A stretch of DNA of 64,000 bases from Actinocrinis sp035653575 (GCF_035653575.1 NZ_DASRBQ010000170.1:1-64000); one strand, 5' to 3'. Shown: positions 33,101-41,607, numbered from the stretch's first letter. Made by a program: numbers and translations. The notes: generated by a model not told the origin, from the letters alone.

Positions 33101-33853
33101 TTAGATGTGCGTACCAGGTGTGTTGCGGCGGCGGCGGATCACGAGGAACCCGACCCCGCCGGCAAGCGCCAGCGCCACGGCGATCGCCGCGGCTCCTGCT
33201 GTGGTCAATGCGGAACTCGACCCGGCCAGGCCGACTCGCACGATGCCTGTGCTGGTCACTGGCCCGTTTCCGGCCGCGGTCATACCCGGTGTGGGGGACA
33301 TTGCCTGGGCTGCGCCGCCGCCCATGGCCATCGCGCCACCGCTCGCCGTGGGGGAGGCGGGCTTGGTGGTCTGGTTCATTCCGCCGCCCATCGCCGCCTT
33401 GCTCGTCGCGACGGGAGGCGGCACGGCCGCGGCCGAGGTCTGGGCCATGGCCGGTGACGACGGCGGTTGCGTCGTGGGTGGTGCGACCGCCGAGCCGGCG
33501 ACCGTGATGGTCACCGGGTTGGGGCTGCCGGCGCCGCAGTCCGCGGTCACCTGGTAGCTGCCCGAGGCGTTAGACGCGATGGTCGCCGAGCCCGAGAAGT
33601 TGATCGAGGTCTGCGTCAACGATGCCGCGCCGCCCACGAAGGCCGGGGAGTACACCCCGCCGAGGCCGTGGCCGTTGTTCGGGCAGGTGCCCAGGATGCT
33701 GACGGTCTGTCCGGGGGCGACCGTTCCCGGGTTCACAATCAGCTGTCCGTATCCGGCACTGGCGTGTGCGGGTCCGACGGACAGCAGCAGCGCGGCCGTC
33801 GCCCCGAGCGGGACGGCAAGGCCAGATAAGCGGGCTGCTAGAGGACGGCGCAC
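33101..33853 (-). CDS. Secreted, C-terminally membrane-anchored surface protein
   Basis: A 250-residue protein. The signal peptide is at about 1-32 (LSGLAVPLGATAALLLSVGP, AHA-SA cleavage). A small beta-rich domain spans about 33-118, with GQLIVNPGTVAPGQTVSILG and two cysteines. A Pro/Ala/Met/Gly-rich stalk follows at about 120-200. The end is a transmembrane helix followed by VIRRRRNTPGTHI. This is the layout of cell-surface proteins with a wall-spanning stalk; no LPxTG-type sorting motif is visible, so anchoring is by the membrane helix. It is the first gene of a two-gene operon with the 666-residue surface protein. Confidence 0.83.
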   Translation of the reverse strand: MRRPLAARLSGLAVPLGATAALLLSVGPAHASAGYGQLIVNPGTVAPGQTVSILGTCPNNGHGLGGVYSPAFVGGAASLTQTSINFSGSATIASNASGSYQVTADCGAGSPNPVTITVAGSAVAPPTTQPPSSPAMAQTSAAAVPPPVATSKAAMGGGMNQTTKPASPTASGGAMAMGGGAAQAMSPTPGMTAAGNGPVTSTGIVRVGLAGSSSALTTAGAAAIAVALALAGGVGFLVIRRRRNTPGTHI

Positions 33854-34029
33854 GTGCTCATCACGCCCTTTCCGTTGCTATCGGAGGCGCCGGGCCGACT
33901 GGCTCGGCGCGCGCGTGACCGCTAGCACGCACGACTTCCGAAAGCGGTTCAACGCGAGCGCTCAGGCGTCGCGGACCAGCGGCGTATCGGGATCGGGGCG
34001 TTGAACGCGGCGACGCACTACTGCGGTGC

Positions 34030-34101
34030 GTCAGTGCGGCACATCAGTACGGCACAGATGCATCAGTACGACACAACAGTGCGAGGCGTCAGTGCGGCCC
34101 A
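34030..34101. repeat. Degenerate 14-bp direct repeats in intergenic region
   Basis: Four copies of rTCAGTrCGrCaCA occur at 34030-34043, 34043-34056, 34062-34075 and 34088-34101, with a partial copy at about 34077-34086. They lie in the 486-bp divergent gap (33854-34339) between the surface-protein operon and the secreted propeller gene. The rest of that gap shows no gene. They may be regulator-binding sites or a decayed tandem repeat. Confidence 0.65.
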
Positions 34102-34339
34102 CCGGGCGGTGAACCGGCGGCGGGCAACGGCCGTGCCGAGCGGTGGTCGAGCTGACGCACAGTCCGATGCATTACGGCGCGTGGGACGCGTCAGCGTTTC
34201 GTAATACCGATTCGGGCCGCCGGTTTGAACCGGATCCGCGATTGCCGCGTGCTTGGCCGATAACCGTCCGAAGCCTCGCCCTCGGCGCCAGCCGAACAAG
34301 CCTGAAGCATTACAAATCTCAAGGAGCGTGTTCAGCGAC

Positions 34340-35614
34340 ATGTTGAGCAGAACGAAGGTCCGGGTCGGCATCGGGTCCGCCGCGGCGGTCGCCATTGCCG
34401 CCGGCGCGCTGACGACCGCTTACGCGTCGCCTTGGAGTCATGGCAACGGCTCCACGTCCGCGAACGCGAGCTACTCGTCGAAGTGGTCGCCGAACGTCGC
34501 CACCGGCACCACCACCCTCAAGACCGTCTCCTCGACGGTCCCGTCCAACGGCGACGTCAACCCCTACGGCGTCGCGGTCGTGCCGCGCAGCATCGGCAAC
34601 CTGGTGCGTGGCGACATCCTGGTGAGCAACTACAACAACAAGGCGAACCTCAACGGCACCGGCTCGACGATCGTCGAGATCAACCCGAACACCGGCAAGA
34701 AGACGCTGTTCGCCTGGCTGACCCAGTCGCGGCTGCCGTCCAAGTGCCCCGGCGGCATCGGCCTGACGACAGCGCTGACGGTGCTCAGCAACGGCTGGGT
34801 CGTGGTCGGCAGCCTGCCCACCACCGACGGCACCTACAAGACCGCCGGCACCGGCTGCCTCATCGTGCTCAACAGCCAGGGTCGCGCGAAGGCCGTCATC
34901 ACCGGCCACGGTATCGCCGGCCCGTGGGGTCTCGCCGCTTGGGAGCACGGCGATGACGTGCAGCTGTTCGTCACCAACGTGCTCAACGGCGTGACCTGGC
35001 GCTCCGGCCAGCAGGTCAACAAGGGCACCGTGGTCCGGCTGAAGCTGGACGTGACCCGGCAGACCTTCCGGCTGGACACCGCGGTGATCGTCGGCTCCGG
35101 GTTCCCGGAGATGGTCAGCAAGGACGGATTCGTCCAGGGCCCGACCGGCGTGACGCTCGTCGGCACCACGCTGTTCGTCGCCGACTCCCTGGCCAACCGG
35201 ATCGCGCAGATCAACTGGGCCACCACCCGGCACAACAGCGCAGGGCTCGGATTCACCCTGGCCGAGGCCGGCCTGCTGAAGATGCCGCTCGGCCTGACCT
35301 CGTTCGGCGGGTTCCTGCTCACGGTCAACGGGGCGAACGGCAACCTGATCGCGATCAGCCTCAAGGGCCAGGTCGTCCTGGTCAAGGCGCTGGACACCAC
35401 CGCGGTCTCCGGCTCGAGCCCGGGCGCGGGCGCGCTGTTCGGCCTGGCGCCGAGCTGGGACGGCAAGTGGTTGTTCTACGTCAACGACATCAGCAACAAC
35501 CTGAGCGCGGTCGGCCCGCTGCGCAACGGCGGCACCGGCAACTACTGGGGCGGCTACAACTACGACAGCACCTACATGAGCAACTACAACACCATGTACG
35601 GCTCGCACAGCTGA
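34340..35614 (+). CDS. Secreted NHL/beta-propeller-like protein
   Basis: A 424-residue exported protein. The signal peptide covers about 1-30 (VGIGSAAAVAIAAGALTTAY, then ASA-like sites). The mature part has repeated propeller-blade-like segments: NPYGVAVVP, GDILVSNYNNKANLNGTGST, GVTLVGTTLFVADSLANRIA, LLTVNGANGNLIAISLKG and WLFYVNDISNNLSAVGPL. The pattern (G-x-LFVAD-x-x-x-NRI) matches NHL/SMP-type propellers. No enzymatic residues can be assigned. The C-terminus is Tyr/Asn/Gly-rich. ATG 34340 lies 13 nt after AAGGAG, longer than ideal; GTG 34328 is too close. It ends before a strong terminator. Confidence 0.82.
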   Translation: MLSRTKVRVGIGSAAAVAIAAGALTTAYASPWSHGNGSTSANASYSSKWSPNVATGTTTLKTVSSTVPSNGDVNPYGVAVVPRSIGNLVRGDILVSNYNNKANLNGTGSTIVEINPNTGKKTLFAWLTQSRLPSKCPGGIGLTTALTVLSNGWVVVGSLPTTDGTYKTAGTGCLIVLNSQGRAKAVITGHGIAGPWGLAAWEHGDDVQLFVTNVLNGVTWRSGQQVNKGTVVRLKLDVTRQTFRLDTAVIVGSGFPEMVSKDGFVQGPTGVTLVGTTLFVADSLANRIAQINWATTRHNSAGLGFTLAEAGLLKMPLGLTSFGGFLLTVNGANGNLIAISLKGQVVLVKALDTTAVSGSSPGAGALFGLAPSWDGKWLFYVNDISNNLSAVGPLRNGGTGNYWGGYNYDSTYMSNYNTMYGSHS

Positions 35615-35653
35615 CCCAGCGCCGGACCGACGGTCCATCTGAAATACCCACAA

Positions 35654-35688
35654 CGTCCCGCGCCGGTGCCGCACACCGGCGCGGGACG
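35654..35688 (+). terminator. Hairpin terminator after propeller gene
   Basis: CGTCCCGCGCCGGTG (35654-35668) and its exact complement (35674-35688) form a 15-bp stem with a 5-nt loop, 40 bp after the stop codon. It separates the propeller gene from the kinase gene. Confidence 0.75.
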
Positions 35689-35750
35689 CCCTGAGTAAGA
35701 GTCCTGTCCCGAACCCACGCATCCGCAGCGAGCCCGACCAGGGGGGACCT

Positions 35751-37574
35751 GTGACCAGCACCGACCACCACTACTCGCAGCAGATCGACGAAGGAGCGCT
35801 GATCGCGGGCCGGTACCGGCTCTCGCGCTGGCTCGGCCTCGGCGCGATGGGCGAGGTGTGGGCGGCGCGGGACGAACGGCTGAGCCGGGACGTGGCGGTC
35901 AAGCTCGTGCTCGGCGACCCGAGCGCCGATCCGGAGACCGCGGACCGGTTCACCCGCGAGGCGATCGCGGTGGCCCGGATCACCCACCCGAACGTGGTCG
36001 CGGTCTACGACCAGGGCGAGTACCAGCGGCACCAGTTCGTCGTGATGGAACTGGTCACCGGCTGCAACCTGGACGAGCTGCGCGGCGGGCGCCCGATGCC
36101 GATCGGCGCGGCGCTGGCCATCGGAGTGCAGATCAGCCGGGCCCTGGAAGCGGCGCACGAGGCCGGAGTGCTGCACCGGGACATCAAGCCGGCCAACATC
36201 ATGGTCAGCCACGACGGCATGGTGAAAGTCCTCGACTTCGGCATCGCCGGGTTCCTCCAGGGCGCCGGGTTCACCGAGCGGCTGACCCGCACCGGCGCCA
36301 ACAGCCTGGGCACTCCCGCGTATACGGCCCCTGAGCGCATCATGGGCGGCCCGGCGACCGTGCAGTCCGACCTCTACTCGGTCGGCTGCATCCTCTACGT
36401 CCTGCTGACCGGCCTGCCCCCGTTCCCGGCCGACGACAGCCTCACCATTCTGCATCGCCACCTGCACGACGAGCCGACGCCGGTGCGGCGCTGGCGGCCG
36501 GAGGTGGCCCCCGAGATCGACCAGCTGGTGCTGTGGCTGCTGGCGAAGGAACCGGCCGCGCGGCCGGCGTCCGCGGCGATCGTGGCCGGCCGGCTGGAGT
36601 CGCTGGCCATGGCTTATCCGAACGCCAGCGCCGATGCCGCCCACGAGCAGACCCTTGACGAACTTTTCGGCGCGACCACGGCCACCCAGATGGTGCCGCT
36701 CGTCGAACTGGACCTGGAGCAGGACGACACGCCGGACTTCGGCCTGGCCGCACTGCGGGAGCGCAACGGCGAGGACGGCGGCAGGCCGAGGCCGCGCGGC
36801 GAGGGCCGCGACGGCAGTCGGGGCGGCGGTCGCGGCGGGTCGAAGAAGGACGCTGACGGCGGCTACGTGAAGACCGCGCGCAAGCGGCGCGCGCCGGCCG
36901 CCTTCCTGGTAGTCAGCATCGTCGCGGGCCTGACCCTCGGCGTCGTGCTCAGCCGCCAGGCGATGACAGGTCACGGCAGCGTGATCGGAGCGATGCCGAG
37001 CGCCGACGCACCCAAGGCCACGATGCAGACCCCTGCGATGACCAATGGCAGCCAGGCCGCGAAGTCCGGAACTGGAACCGGAACCGGTACGGGAGCGGGC
37101 GGAGGGGCAGGTGCGGCCTCGGCGATGCCCTCTGCCTCCGGGATGGGCATGGCCGGCACCGGAGGTACCGGTGCCACCACGGGCACGACCTCGAAGACGA
37201 CGAACCAGGGCACGATGTTGACGACCACGCCGCCCGCGCCGATCACGCCGTACCTGCGTTACACGGCCGCCGCGCCCGGCAACGGCGGCTGCACGAAGCT
37301 GGCCCCCGGACAGTTCGAGTGCACCGTGGGCAACGCCAACGGCGCGCTGGTGTTTCAGGCCGGAACGTTGAACCAATCCGGCACGATCGGCTCCGGACCG
37401 CAGCCCTTCTACTGCCAGTCCTCCGGTGCCGAGCACACGGTCGGGAACCTGCGCAACCAGTGGTGGGCGTGGACCGAGTCGGCACAGGGCACCTTCGGCT
37501 GGGTATCAGTGATCAACCTCAGCGGTGGCGTCAACGACCAGCCGGAGCCGGGCCTGCCCTTCTGCGGCACCTGA
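35751..37574 (+). CDS. Transmembrane Ser/Thr protein kinase (PknB/PASTA-less type)
   Basis: A 607-residue receptor-like kinase. The kinase domain (about 22-285) has glycine loop LGLGAMGEVW, VAIK-equivalent lysine in RDVAVKLVLG, catalytic loop LHRDIKPANIM (Asp near 144), DFGIAG and APE motif YTAPERIMG. A Gly/Arg-rich juxtamembrane stretch follows, then one membrane helix at about 383-403 (FLVVSIVAGLTLGVVLS). The outside part has a Gly/Ala/Met-rich linker and a ~100-residue domain with cysteines (GGCTKLAPGQFECTVGNANG, LRNQWWAWTES). There are no PASTA repeats. GTG 35751 follows GGGGGG. It probably senses an envelope signal. Confidence 0.93.
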   Translation: MTSTDHHYSQQIDEGALIAGRYRLSRWLGLGAMGEVWAARDERLSRDVAVKLVLGDPSADPETADRFTREAIAVARITHPNVVAVYDQGEYQRHQFVVMELVTGCNLDELRGGRPMPIGAALAIGVQISRALEAAHEAGVLHRDIKPANIMVSHDGMVKVLDFGIAGFLQGAGFTERLTRTGANSLGTPAYTAPERIMGGPATVQSDLYSVGCILYVLLTGLPPFPADDSLTILHRHLHDEPTPVRRWRPEVAPEIDQLVLWLLAKEPAARPASAAIVAGRLESLAMAYPNASADAAHEQTLDELFGATTATQMVPLVELDLEQDDTPDFGLAALRERNGEDGGRPRPRGEGRDGSRGGGRGGSKKDADGGYVKTARKRRAPAAFLVVSIVAGLTLGVVLSRQAMTGHGSVIGAMPSADAPKATMQTPAMTNGSQAAKSGTGTGTGTGAGGGAGAASAMPSASGMGMAGTGGTGATTGTTSKTTNQGTMLTTTPPAPITPYLRYTAAAPGNGGCTKLAPGQFECTVGNANGALVFQAGTLNQSGTIGSGPQPFYCQSSGAEHTVGNLRNQWWAWTESAQGTFGWVSVINLSGGVNDQPEPGLPFCGT

Positions 37575-37593
37575 GTCTGCGCCGGACGAACTC

Positions 37594-37639
37594 GGCCCCG
37601 GCCCGCAGCGCGGATGAAAACGCGCTGCGGGCCGGGGCC
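37594..37639. terminator. Bidirectional 19-bp hairpin terminator
   Basis: A perfect 19-bp stem (37594-37612 with 37621-37639) closes on an 8-nt loop and is followed by TTCGTTGTGT. It lies between the convergent kinase and lipase genes, 20 and 27 bp from their stop codons. Confidence 0.85.
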
Positions 37640-37665
37640 TTCGTTGTGTGTCGCCGCCGCTTCGC

Positions 37666-38754
37666 TCAGCCGCCGAGTACCGGAAGCACCAGCGTGCAGC
37701 CGACTGCCACGTGATGCGCCGGATCGAGGGCGTTGAGCACATCGTTCAGTGCCATCGGGTCGTAGATGACGGCCAGGTGATCGGCGAAGTCCAGGCCGCA
37801 CTGGTTCTGCAACGTGATGTTGGTGACCGCGGGCCCGGACAGGAACTGTGTCGTGTACGGCGTGACGACCTCGTCGTACTTGGTCGAGATGACGGTATAG
37901 CGCACCCCTGACACGGTGTCGCCGCCCGCGTTCAGGTTGGTCAGGAACGGCGAACCCGCGGCCTGCTCCGTGCACGCCGCGCAGAGCGAGCCGAGGAAAG
38001 ACGACCCGCCCGGAAACGCGGACAGCAGGCCGAACAGGCCGTCCAGGGTTGTGCCGTGGTTGGACGGGGAGAGCCCGACCAGGGCGTCGACCTTCGCGGC
38101 GCCGCCGAGGAAGTCGAGGTAGTAGCGCGGCATCATGCCGCCCTGGGAGTGGCCGACGATGTCCACCTTCGCCGCGCCGGTCGCGGCCAGGACCCGGTCG
38201 ACGAACGCGGACAGCTGCCCGGCGCTCGCGGCGATCTCCTGATAGCCCTGGAACAGGCTGCCCGAGGCGCCGCCGTAGTTGAGCGCGAAGACGCAGTAGC
38301 CGTGGTCGGCCAGCAGCGGGGAAAGGGCTTGCCAGGAGTCTGTCATGTCGCCGAACGTGCCGTGCACGAGGACGACGGGATAGGGATGTGTCGCAGTGGG
38401 CTTACAGCCGAAGTTGTTCGAGCCGGGCGGTGCGGCGCCGGGCGTGAGCAGTTCGGCGGTGATCCCGGCGGCGAAGCTGTAGACGACGGGGTAGTTGGCG
38501 GACGCGGCGGCGGGTCCGGCGGCGGTGGCCAGGCTGGTCGTACCGACGACGACGGCGGCCGTGAGCGCGGACAGCGCTGTTCGAGACAGGGTTGTTCGAG
38601 ACAGGGTTGTTCGAGACAGGGGCGATCGAAACTGCGTCGAGCGAAGCAGCGCCGATCGAACTCGCCGCGCGGCGCGGGTACGTCGGCCGGCGCGACGCTG
38701 CGCCGGTGGAGCAGAGACAGGGAGCTGCGAAGGGTGTGGGTGGGCCGGAGCCAT
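37666..38754 (-). CDS. Secreted lipase/esterase (alpha/beta hydrolase)
   Basis: A 362-residue exported hydrolase. The extended basic N-region contains LSRTT repeats, then the signal core LSALTAAVVVGTTSLATA with an Ala-rich cleavage region. The enzyme has oxyanion motif VVLVHGTFGDM, nucleophile elbow VGHSQGGMMPRYYL, Asp in STKYDEVVTPY and a late His (DHLAVIYDP). It resembles Streptomyces-type extracellular lipases/EstA-like proteins acting on lipid esters. Paired cysteines (SLCAACTEQ) suggest a disulfide. ATG 38754 has GGAGG at 5 nt; a longer frame reaches 38814. Operator-like palindromes and TAATACT lie upstream. Confidence 0.9.
   Translation of the reverse strand: MAPAHPHPSQLPVSAPPAQRRAGRRTRAARRVRSALLRSTQFRSPLSRTTLSRTTLSRTALSALTAAVVVGTTSLATAAGPAAASANYPVVYSFAAGITAELLTPGAAPPGSNNFGCKPTATHPYPVVLVHGTFGDMTDSWQALSPLLADHGYCVFALNYGGASGSLFQGYQEIAASAGQLSAFVDRVLAATGAAKVDIVGHSQGGMMPRYYLDFLGGAAKVDALVGLSPSNHGTTLDGLFGLLSAFPGGSSFLGSLCAACTEQAAGSPFLTNLNAGGDTVSGVRYTVISTKYDEVVTPYTTQFLSGPAVTNITLQNQCGLDFADHLAVIYDPMALNDVLNALDPAHHVAVGCTLVLPVLGG
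38578..38622 (-). repeat. 15-bp coding tandem repeat in lipase signal region
   Basis: Three consecutive units (38578-38592, 38593-38607, 38608-38622), the first two identical and the third differing by one base, encode the LSRTT/LSRTA repeats of the lipase N-region. Diverged copies continue towards 38660. Confidence 0.85.
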
Positions 38755-38816
38755 GGAGTCCTCCGTGACAGGACAGGAAATGCACGGAGCCGGTCGCGGC
38801 ATTGCGACCGTCACAG

Positions 38817-38845
38817 CTACCGGCCGGTAGTATTACGGACGGTAA
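38817..38845. promoter_or_regulatory. Two palindromes over the lipase promoter
   Basis: CTACCGGCCGGTAG (38817-38830) is a perfect palindrome; TTACGGACGGTAA (38833-38845) is an imperfect one two bases further. Between and across them the minus strand reads TAATACT (38835-38829), a good -10 box, about 75 bp upstream of the lipase start. The arrangement suggests repression by a TetR-like protein, inferred only from form. Confidence 0.5.
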
Positions 38846-38927
38846 GTGAGCCTCGTCACACTGACAAGGGCTTTGCGTAGATATTAATTGACGTAACGGA
38901 AACAGCCCGGTATTGCGCGCCGAGTGG

Positions 38928-40331
38928 CTACTGCACGCTGGCTCTGGTCTCCGCCTCGATCACTTCCTGGGCGGCGCGCTGCTCCAGCGCGGTGCGCGCG
39001 AAGACCTGCTGCGCGGTGACGGCGCGCTCGGAGCGACCGCGGCCGACGAAGCTGACCGCCCAGTGCATGACCGTGGTGACCCGGTGCTTGAAGCCGACCA
39101 GGTACATGAGGTGCACCACTAGCCAGAGCAGCCATGCGACGAACCCGCTGAGCCTCAGCTTGCCGATGCTGGCCACGGCGTTGAACCGGGAGACCGTCGC
39201 CATGCTGCCCTTGTCGTGGTAGCGGAACGGCTCGCCCGCGGGCTTGCCCTCCAACCGCAGCTGGATCTGGCGCGCGGCGTGCCGGCCGCTCTGGATGGCG
39301 ACCTGGGCGACGCCCGGCAGGTTGTCCAGCGCCATCAGGTCGCCGACCACGTACACGTTCGGGAAACCGGGCAGCGAGCAGTCCGGGTTCACCTTCACCC
39401 GGCCGGCCCGGTCCACCTCGGCCCCGGCATGGTCGGCCAGGATCCGGCCGAGCGGGGAGGCGGAGACCCCCGCCGCCCAGATCTTGGTCAGCGCCTCGAT
39501 CCGCTCGTGCCCGCCGTCCTGGGTCTTGATCTCGATGCCGCCGGCGTCAAGGCCGACCACCATCGCGCCGAGGTGGATCTCGACGCCGAGCTTGCGCAGC
39601 CGGTCCGCGGCCTTGGTGGAGAGCGGATCCCCGAAGGCGGGCAGCACCATCGGCGCGGCGTCGAGGAGCACGATGCGCGCCTTGCGGGTGTCGATCCGGC
39701 GGAACTCCCCCACCAGCGCGCGGTGGGCCAGCTCGGCGATCTGACCCGAGATCTCGACCCCGGTCGCCCCGGCGCCGACTACGACGAACGTCAGCCGCCG
39801 GCGCTCCACCTCGGGGTCGGGCTCGAGTTCGGCCAGCTCGAAGGCGCCGAAGATGCGGCCGCGCAGTTCGAGCGCGTCGTCGATGCTCTTGAGGCCCGGG
39901 GCGAACTCGGCGAACTGGTCGTTGCCGAAGTAGGACTGCGTGGCCCCGGTGGCGACGATGAGGCTGTCGTACTCGACGTGGAACAGGTCGCCACGGCCGG
40001 GTGCCCGCGCGGTGACCTTGCGGGCGCTCGGGTCGATGTCGGTGACCTCGCCGAGCAGCACCCGCACGTTGCGCTGCCTGGCCAGGATCTCCCGGGTCGC
40101 CGGGGCCACCTCGCCCTGGGAGAGGATGCCGGTGGCGACCTGGTACAGCAGCGGCTGGAACAGATGGTGCGGAGTAGCGGCGACCATAGTGACCTGCACG
40201 TTCGCGTGCCGCAAGGCGCGGGTCGCGAACAGGCCGCCGAAGCCGGAGCCGATGATCACGACCCGGTGGGTGGCGCCCCCGTCAATCGGGTAACCGGTCT
40301 CATCGGTCAAGGGGCGAGTCTCATCAGTCAT
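38928..40331 (-). CDS. ndh: Type II NADH:quinone dehydrogenase (NDH-2)
   Basis: A 467-residue membrane-associated flavoprotein passing electrons from NADH to quinone without proton pumping. FAD fold: RVVIIGSGFGGLFATRAL near residue 25. NADH fold: LTFVVVGAGATGVEISGQIA. The second FAD motif is FPNVYVVGDLMALDNLPGVA. Near the C-terminus, FVAWLLWLVVHLMYLVGF is a hydrophobic segment for membrane attachment, as in mycobacterial Ndh. The N-terminal TDETRPLTDETG is a short duplicated motif. ATG 40331 follows GGGAG at 7 nt. The gene stands alone. Confidence 0.92.
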   Translation of the reverse strand: MTDETRPLTDETGYPIDGGATHRVVIIGSGFGGLFATRALRHANVQVTMVAATPHHLFQPLLYQVATGILSQGEVAPATREILARQRNVRVLLGEVTDIDPSARKVTARAPGRGDLFHVEYDSLIVATGATQSYFGNDQFAEFAPGLKSIDDALELRGRIFGAFELAELEPDPEVERRRLTFVVVGAGATGVEISGQIAELAHRALVGEFRRIDTRKARIVLLDAAPMVLPAFGDPLSTKAADRLRKLGVEIHLGAMVVGLDAGGIEIKTQDGGHERIEALTKIWAAGVSASPLGRILADHAGAEVDRAGRVKVNPDCSLPGFPNVYVVGDLMALDNLPGVAQVAIQSGRHAARQIQLRLEGKPAGEPFRYHDKGSMATVSRFNAVASIGKLRLSGFVAWLLWLVVHLMYLVGFKHRVTTVMHWAVSFVGRGRSERAVTAQQVFARTALEQRAAQEVIEAETRASVQ

Positions 40332-40667
40332 GTTCAGTCTCCCAGCTTCTACCTGCCCGACGCGTGACCTCCGCCAGTGCACCCAGACGTACCCATCACC
40401 ACCAAACCCACACCAGAGCGTCGGCCGCGTCAAGCCAAAGCCGCCATGCGGTGTTCCGGCCGCGATGAACGGATCCTGATTCGGCTGTGCGACGCGTCGG
40501 CGGCGCGCGGGCCGCTTTCCGGTTAACGCGGACGGTTTTCCGGCGACTAGCGCGCGAACCGGGTCGGGCGCGCCGTTCTGCTACGCTCGCGAGGATGTGC
40601 CCGGTGTCAGGACGATTCGTCCCCGCCGGGACGGGGTCTCCACGAGGTCTCTCTAGGGGGTGGCGCG
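40332..40667. other. 336-bp divergent intergenic region without gene
   Basis: This gap separates ndh (-) from a small membrane protein gene (+). I see no open frame with coding character, no clear palindrome and no RNA structure. A possible -10 (TACGCT at about 40582-40587) faces the small gene, without a good -35. Confidence 0.5.
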
Positions 40668-40904
40668 GTGTCTGCCGTGCTCACTGGCAACGGCGTCTTC
40701 CGGTTTCCGCTGCGCCGGCTCGGCCGCGGCGGTTTCGGACACGGGTTCCTTCACCATCTGGCCTGGCACGCACTGTGGCGGTTCAGCCTCGGATCCTTCT
40801 TGATCTGGATCGTGGTACTGCTCGTCGTCGCGCTGGTGGTGCGGCGGCTGGTGTCCCGGCGCCGCACCGGCGGCCCGTGGCGCGGCCCGTCCGACCGGTT
40901 CTGA
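40668..40904 (+). CDS. Small single-pass membrane protein
   Basis: A 78-residue protein. A basic, aromatic N-terminus (FRFPLRRLGRGGFGHGFLHH) precedes one strong transmembrane helix, LGSFLIWIVVLLVVALVVRR, and a short basic tail (RRLVSRRRTGGPW). GTG 40668 follows AGGGGGTGG. No known family is recognised. The gene lies between ndh and a hypothetical gene and could be part of a short transcript with the latter, 78 bp away. Coding status rests on the helix, start context and GC3 bias. Confidence 0.65.
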   Translation: MSAVLTGNGVFRFPLRRLGRGGFGHGFLHHLAWHALWRFSLGSFLIWIVVLLVVALVVRRLVSRRRTGGPWRGPSDRF

Positions 40905-40982
40905 CCAGCCGCCGGACGGCTGGTCCCGGGCGTCATCCCGAACCGGCGAACGTAGGCCGATACCAGGCGTAGCCTCGGCCTG

Positions 40983-41549
40983 GTGAGCGAGTTTTACGAA
41001 GCCCGCATCCGTGCCGAGTGGCCGGACTGGACCTTCGGCGCGCACCAGGCCGCCGCGCGCGCCGCGGCGGCAGAGGACCTCGTCGCGCTGCGCCGTCGGT
41101 ACCCGGACCTGACCGCGGACGAGCTCGCCCGGCTCGCCGAGTCCTGGCGGCCGGACCGCGCGTCGGGACCCTATTTCTCGTTCGCCGCGGCGCTGGTCGA
41201 GTCCGGTGGCGCGGTAGCGCACAACGGCGGCGAACCCGGCCTGATCTCGGTCAGCGCCACGTTCGTCAAAGCCCTGCTGCGCGAGCTGCAGAGTCAGGCC
41301 CCTGCCGCACTCGCCGCACTGCTGGACCGCTGGGCCGAGCAGCGGCGGCACGCCGAGCGCGCGGGTACCCGCCGCTTACCGGCCAAGCCCCCACGGGTGG
41401 CGCTGGTCCTCCCCCGCGACGAGTCCCGCTGGCCAGCCGAATCCTGGCCGAGCCTGTCCGCCCTCGAGCTGGAAGCGCCCGAGTTCGATGGGACGGCGCT
41501 GCACTGGGACGCCAAGTCAGCCCTCTGGCTCGCCCTGCCGTTCGATTGA
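40983..41549 (+). CDS. Hypothetical cytoplasmic protein
   Basis: A 188-residue soluble protein of unknown function, starting at GTG 40983. It has amphipathic helices (AARAAAAEDLVALRRRYPDL, KALLRELQSQAPAALAALLD) and ends with ESWPSLSALELEAPEFDGTA and WDAKSALWLALPFD. The composition and codon bias support a real gene. It has no membrane segment or signal. It converges on the ABC permease gene. Confidence 0.7.
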   Translation: MSEFYEARIRAEWPDWTFGAHQAAARAAAAEDLVALRRRYPDLTADELARLAESWRPDRASGPYFSFAAALVESGGAVAHNGGEPGLISVSATFVKALLRELQSQAPAALAALLDRWAEQRRHAERAGTRRLPAKPPRVALVLPRDESRWPAESWPSLSALELEAPEFDGTALHWDAKSALWLALPFD

Positions 41550-41607
41550 GCCGCGGCCGGTCTGGGCGGTCGGCCAGCGCCGTCGGTCAGCGCAGTCGGC
41601 GCCGGTA

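Noticed and set aside
31034..33457. An 807-codon open frame on the plus strand opposite the 666-aa surface protein gene
   Set aside because: High GC leaves the antisense frame open. Its translation is Arg/Gly/Val-rich with no domain, while the minus-strand protein has a start with AAGGAG, a membrane helix and an ordered domain.
35490..37436. A 648-codon frame opposite the Ser/Thr kinase, and similar long antisense frames at 46682-48433 and 127-1179
   Set aside because: They mirror well-recognised genes and show the His/Arg/Gly-rich composition of GC-rich shadow frames.
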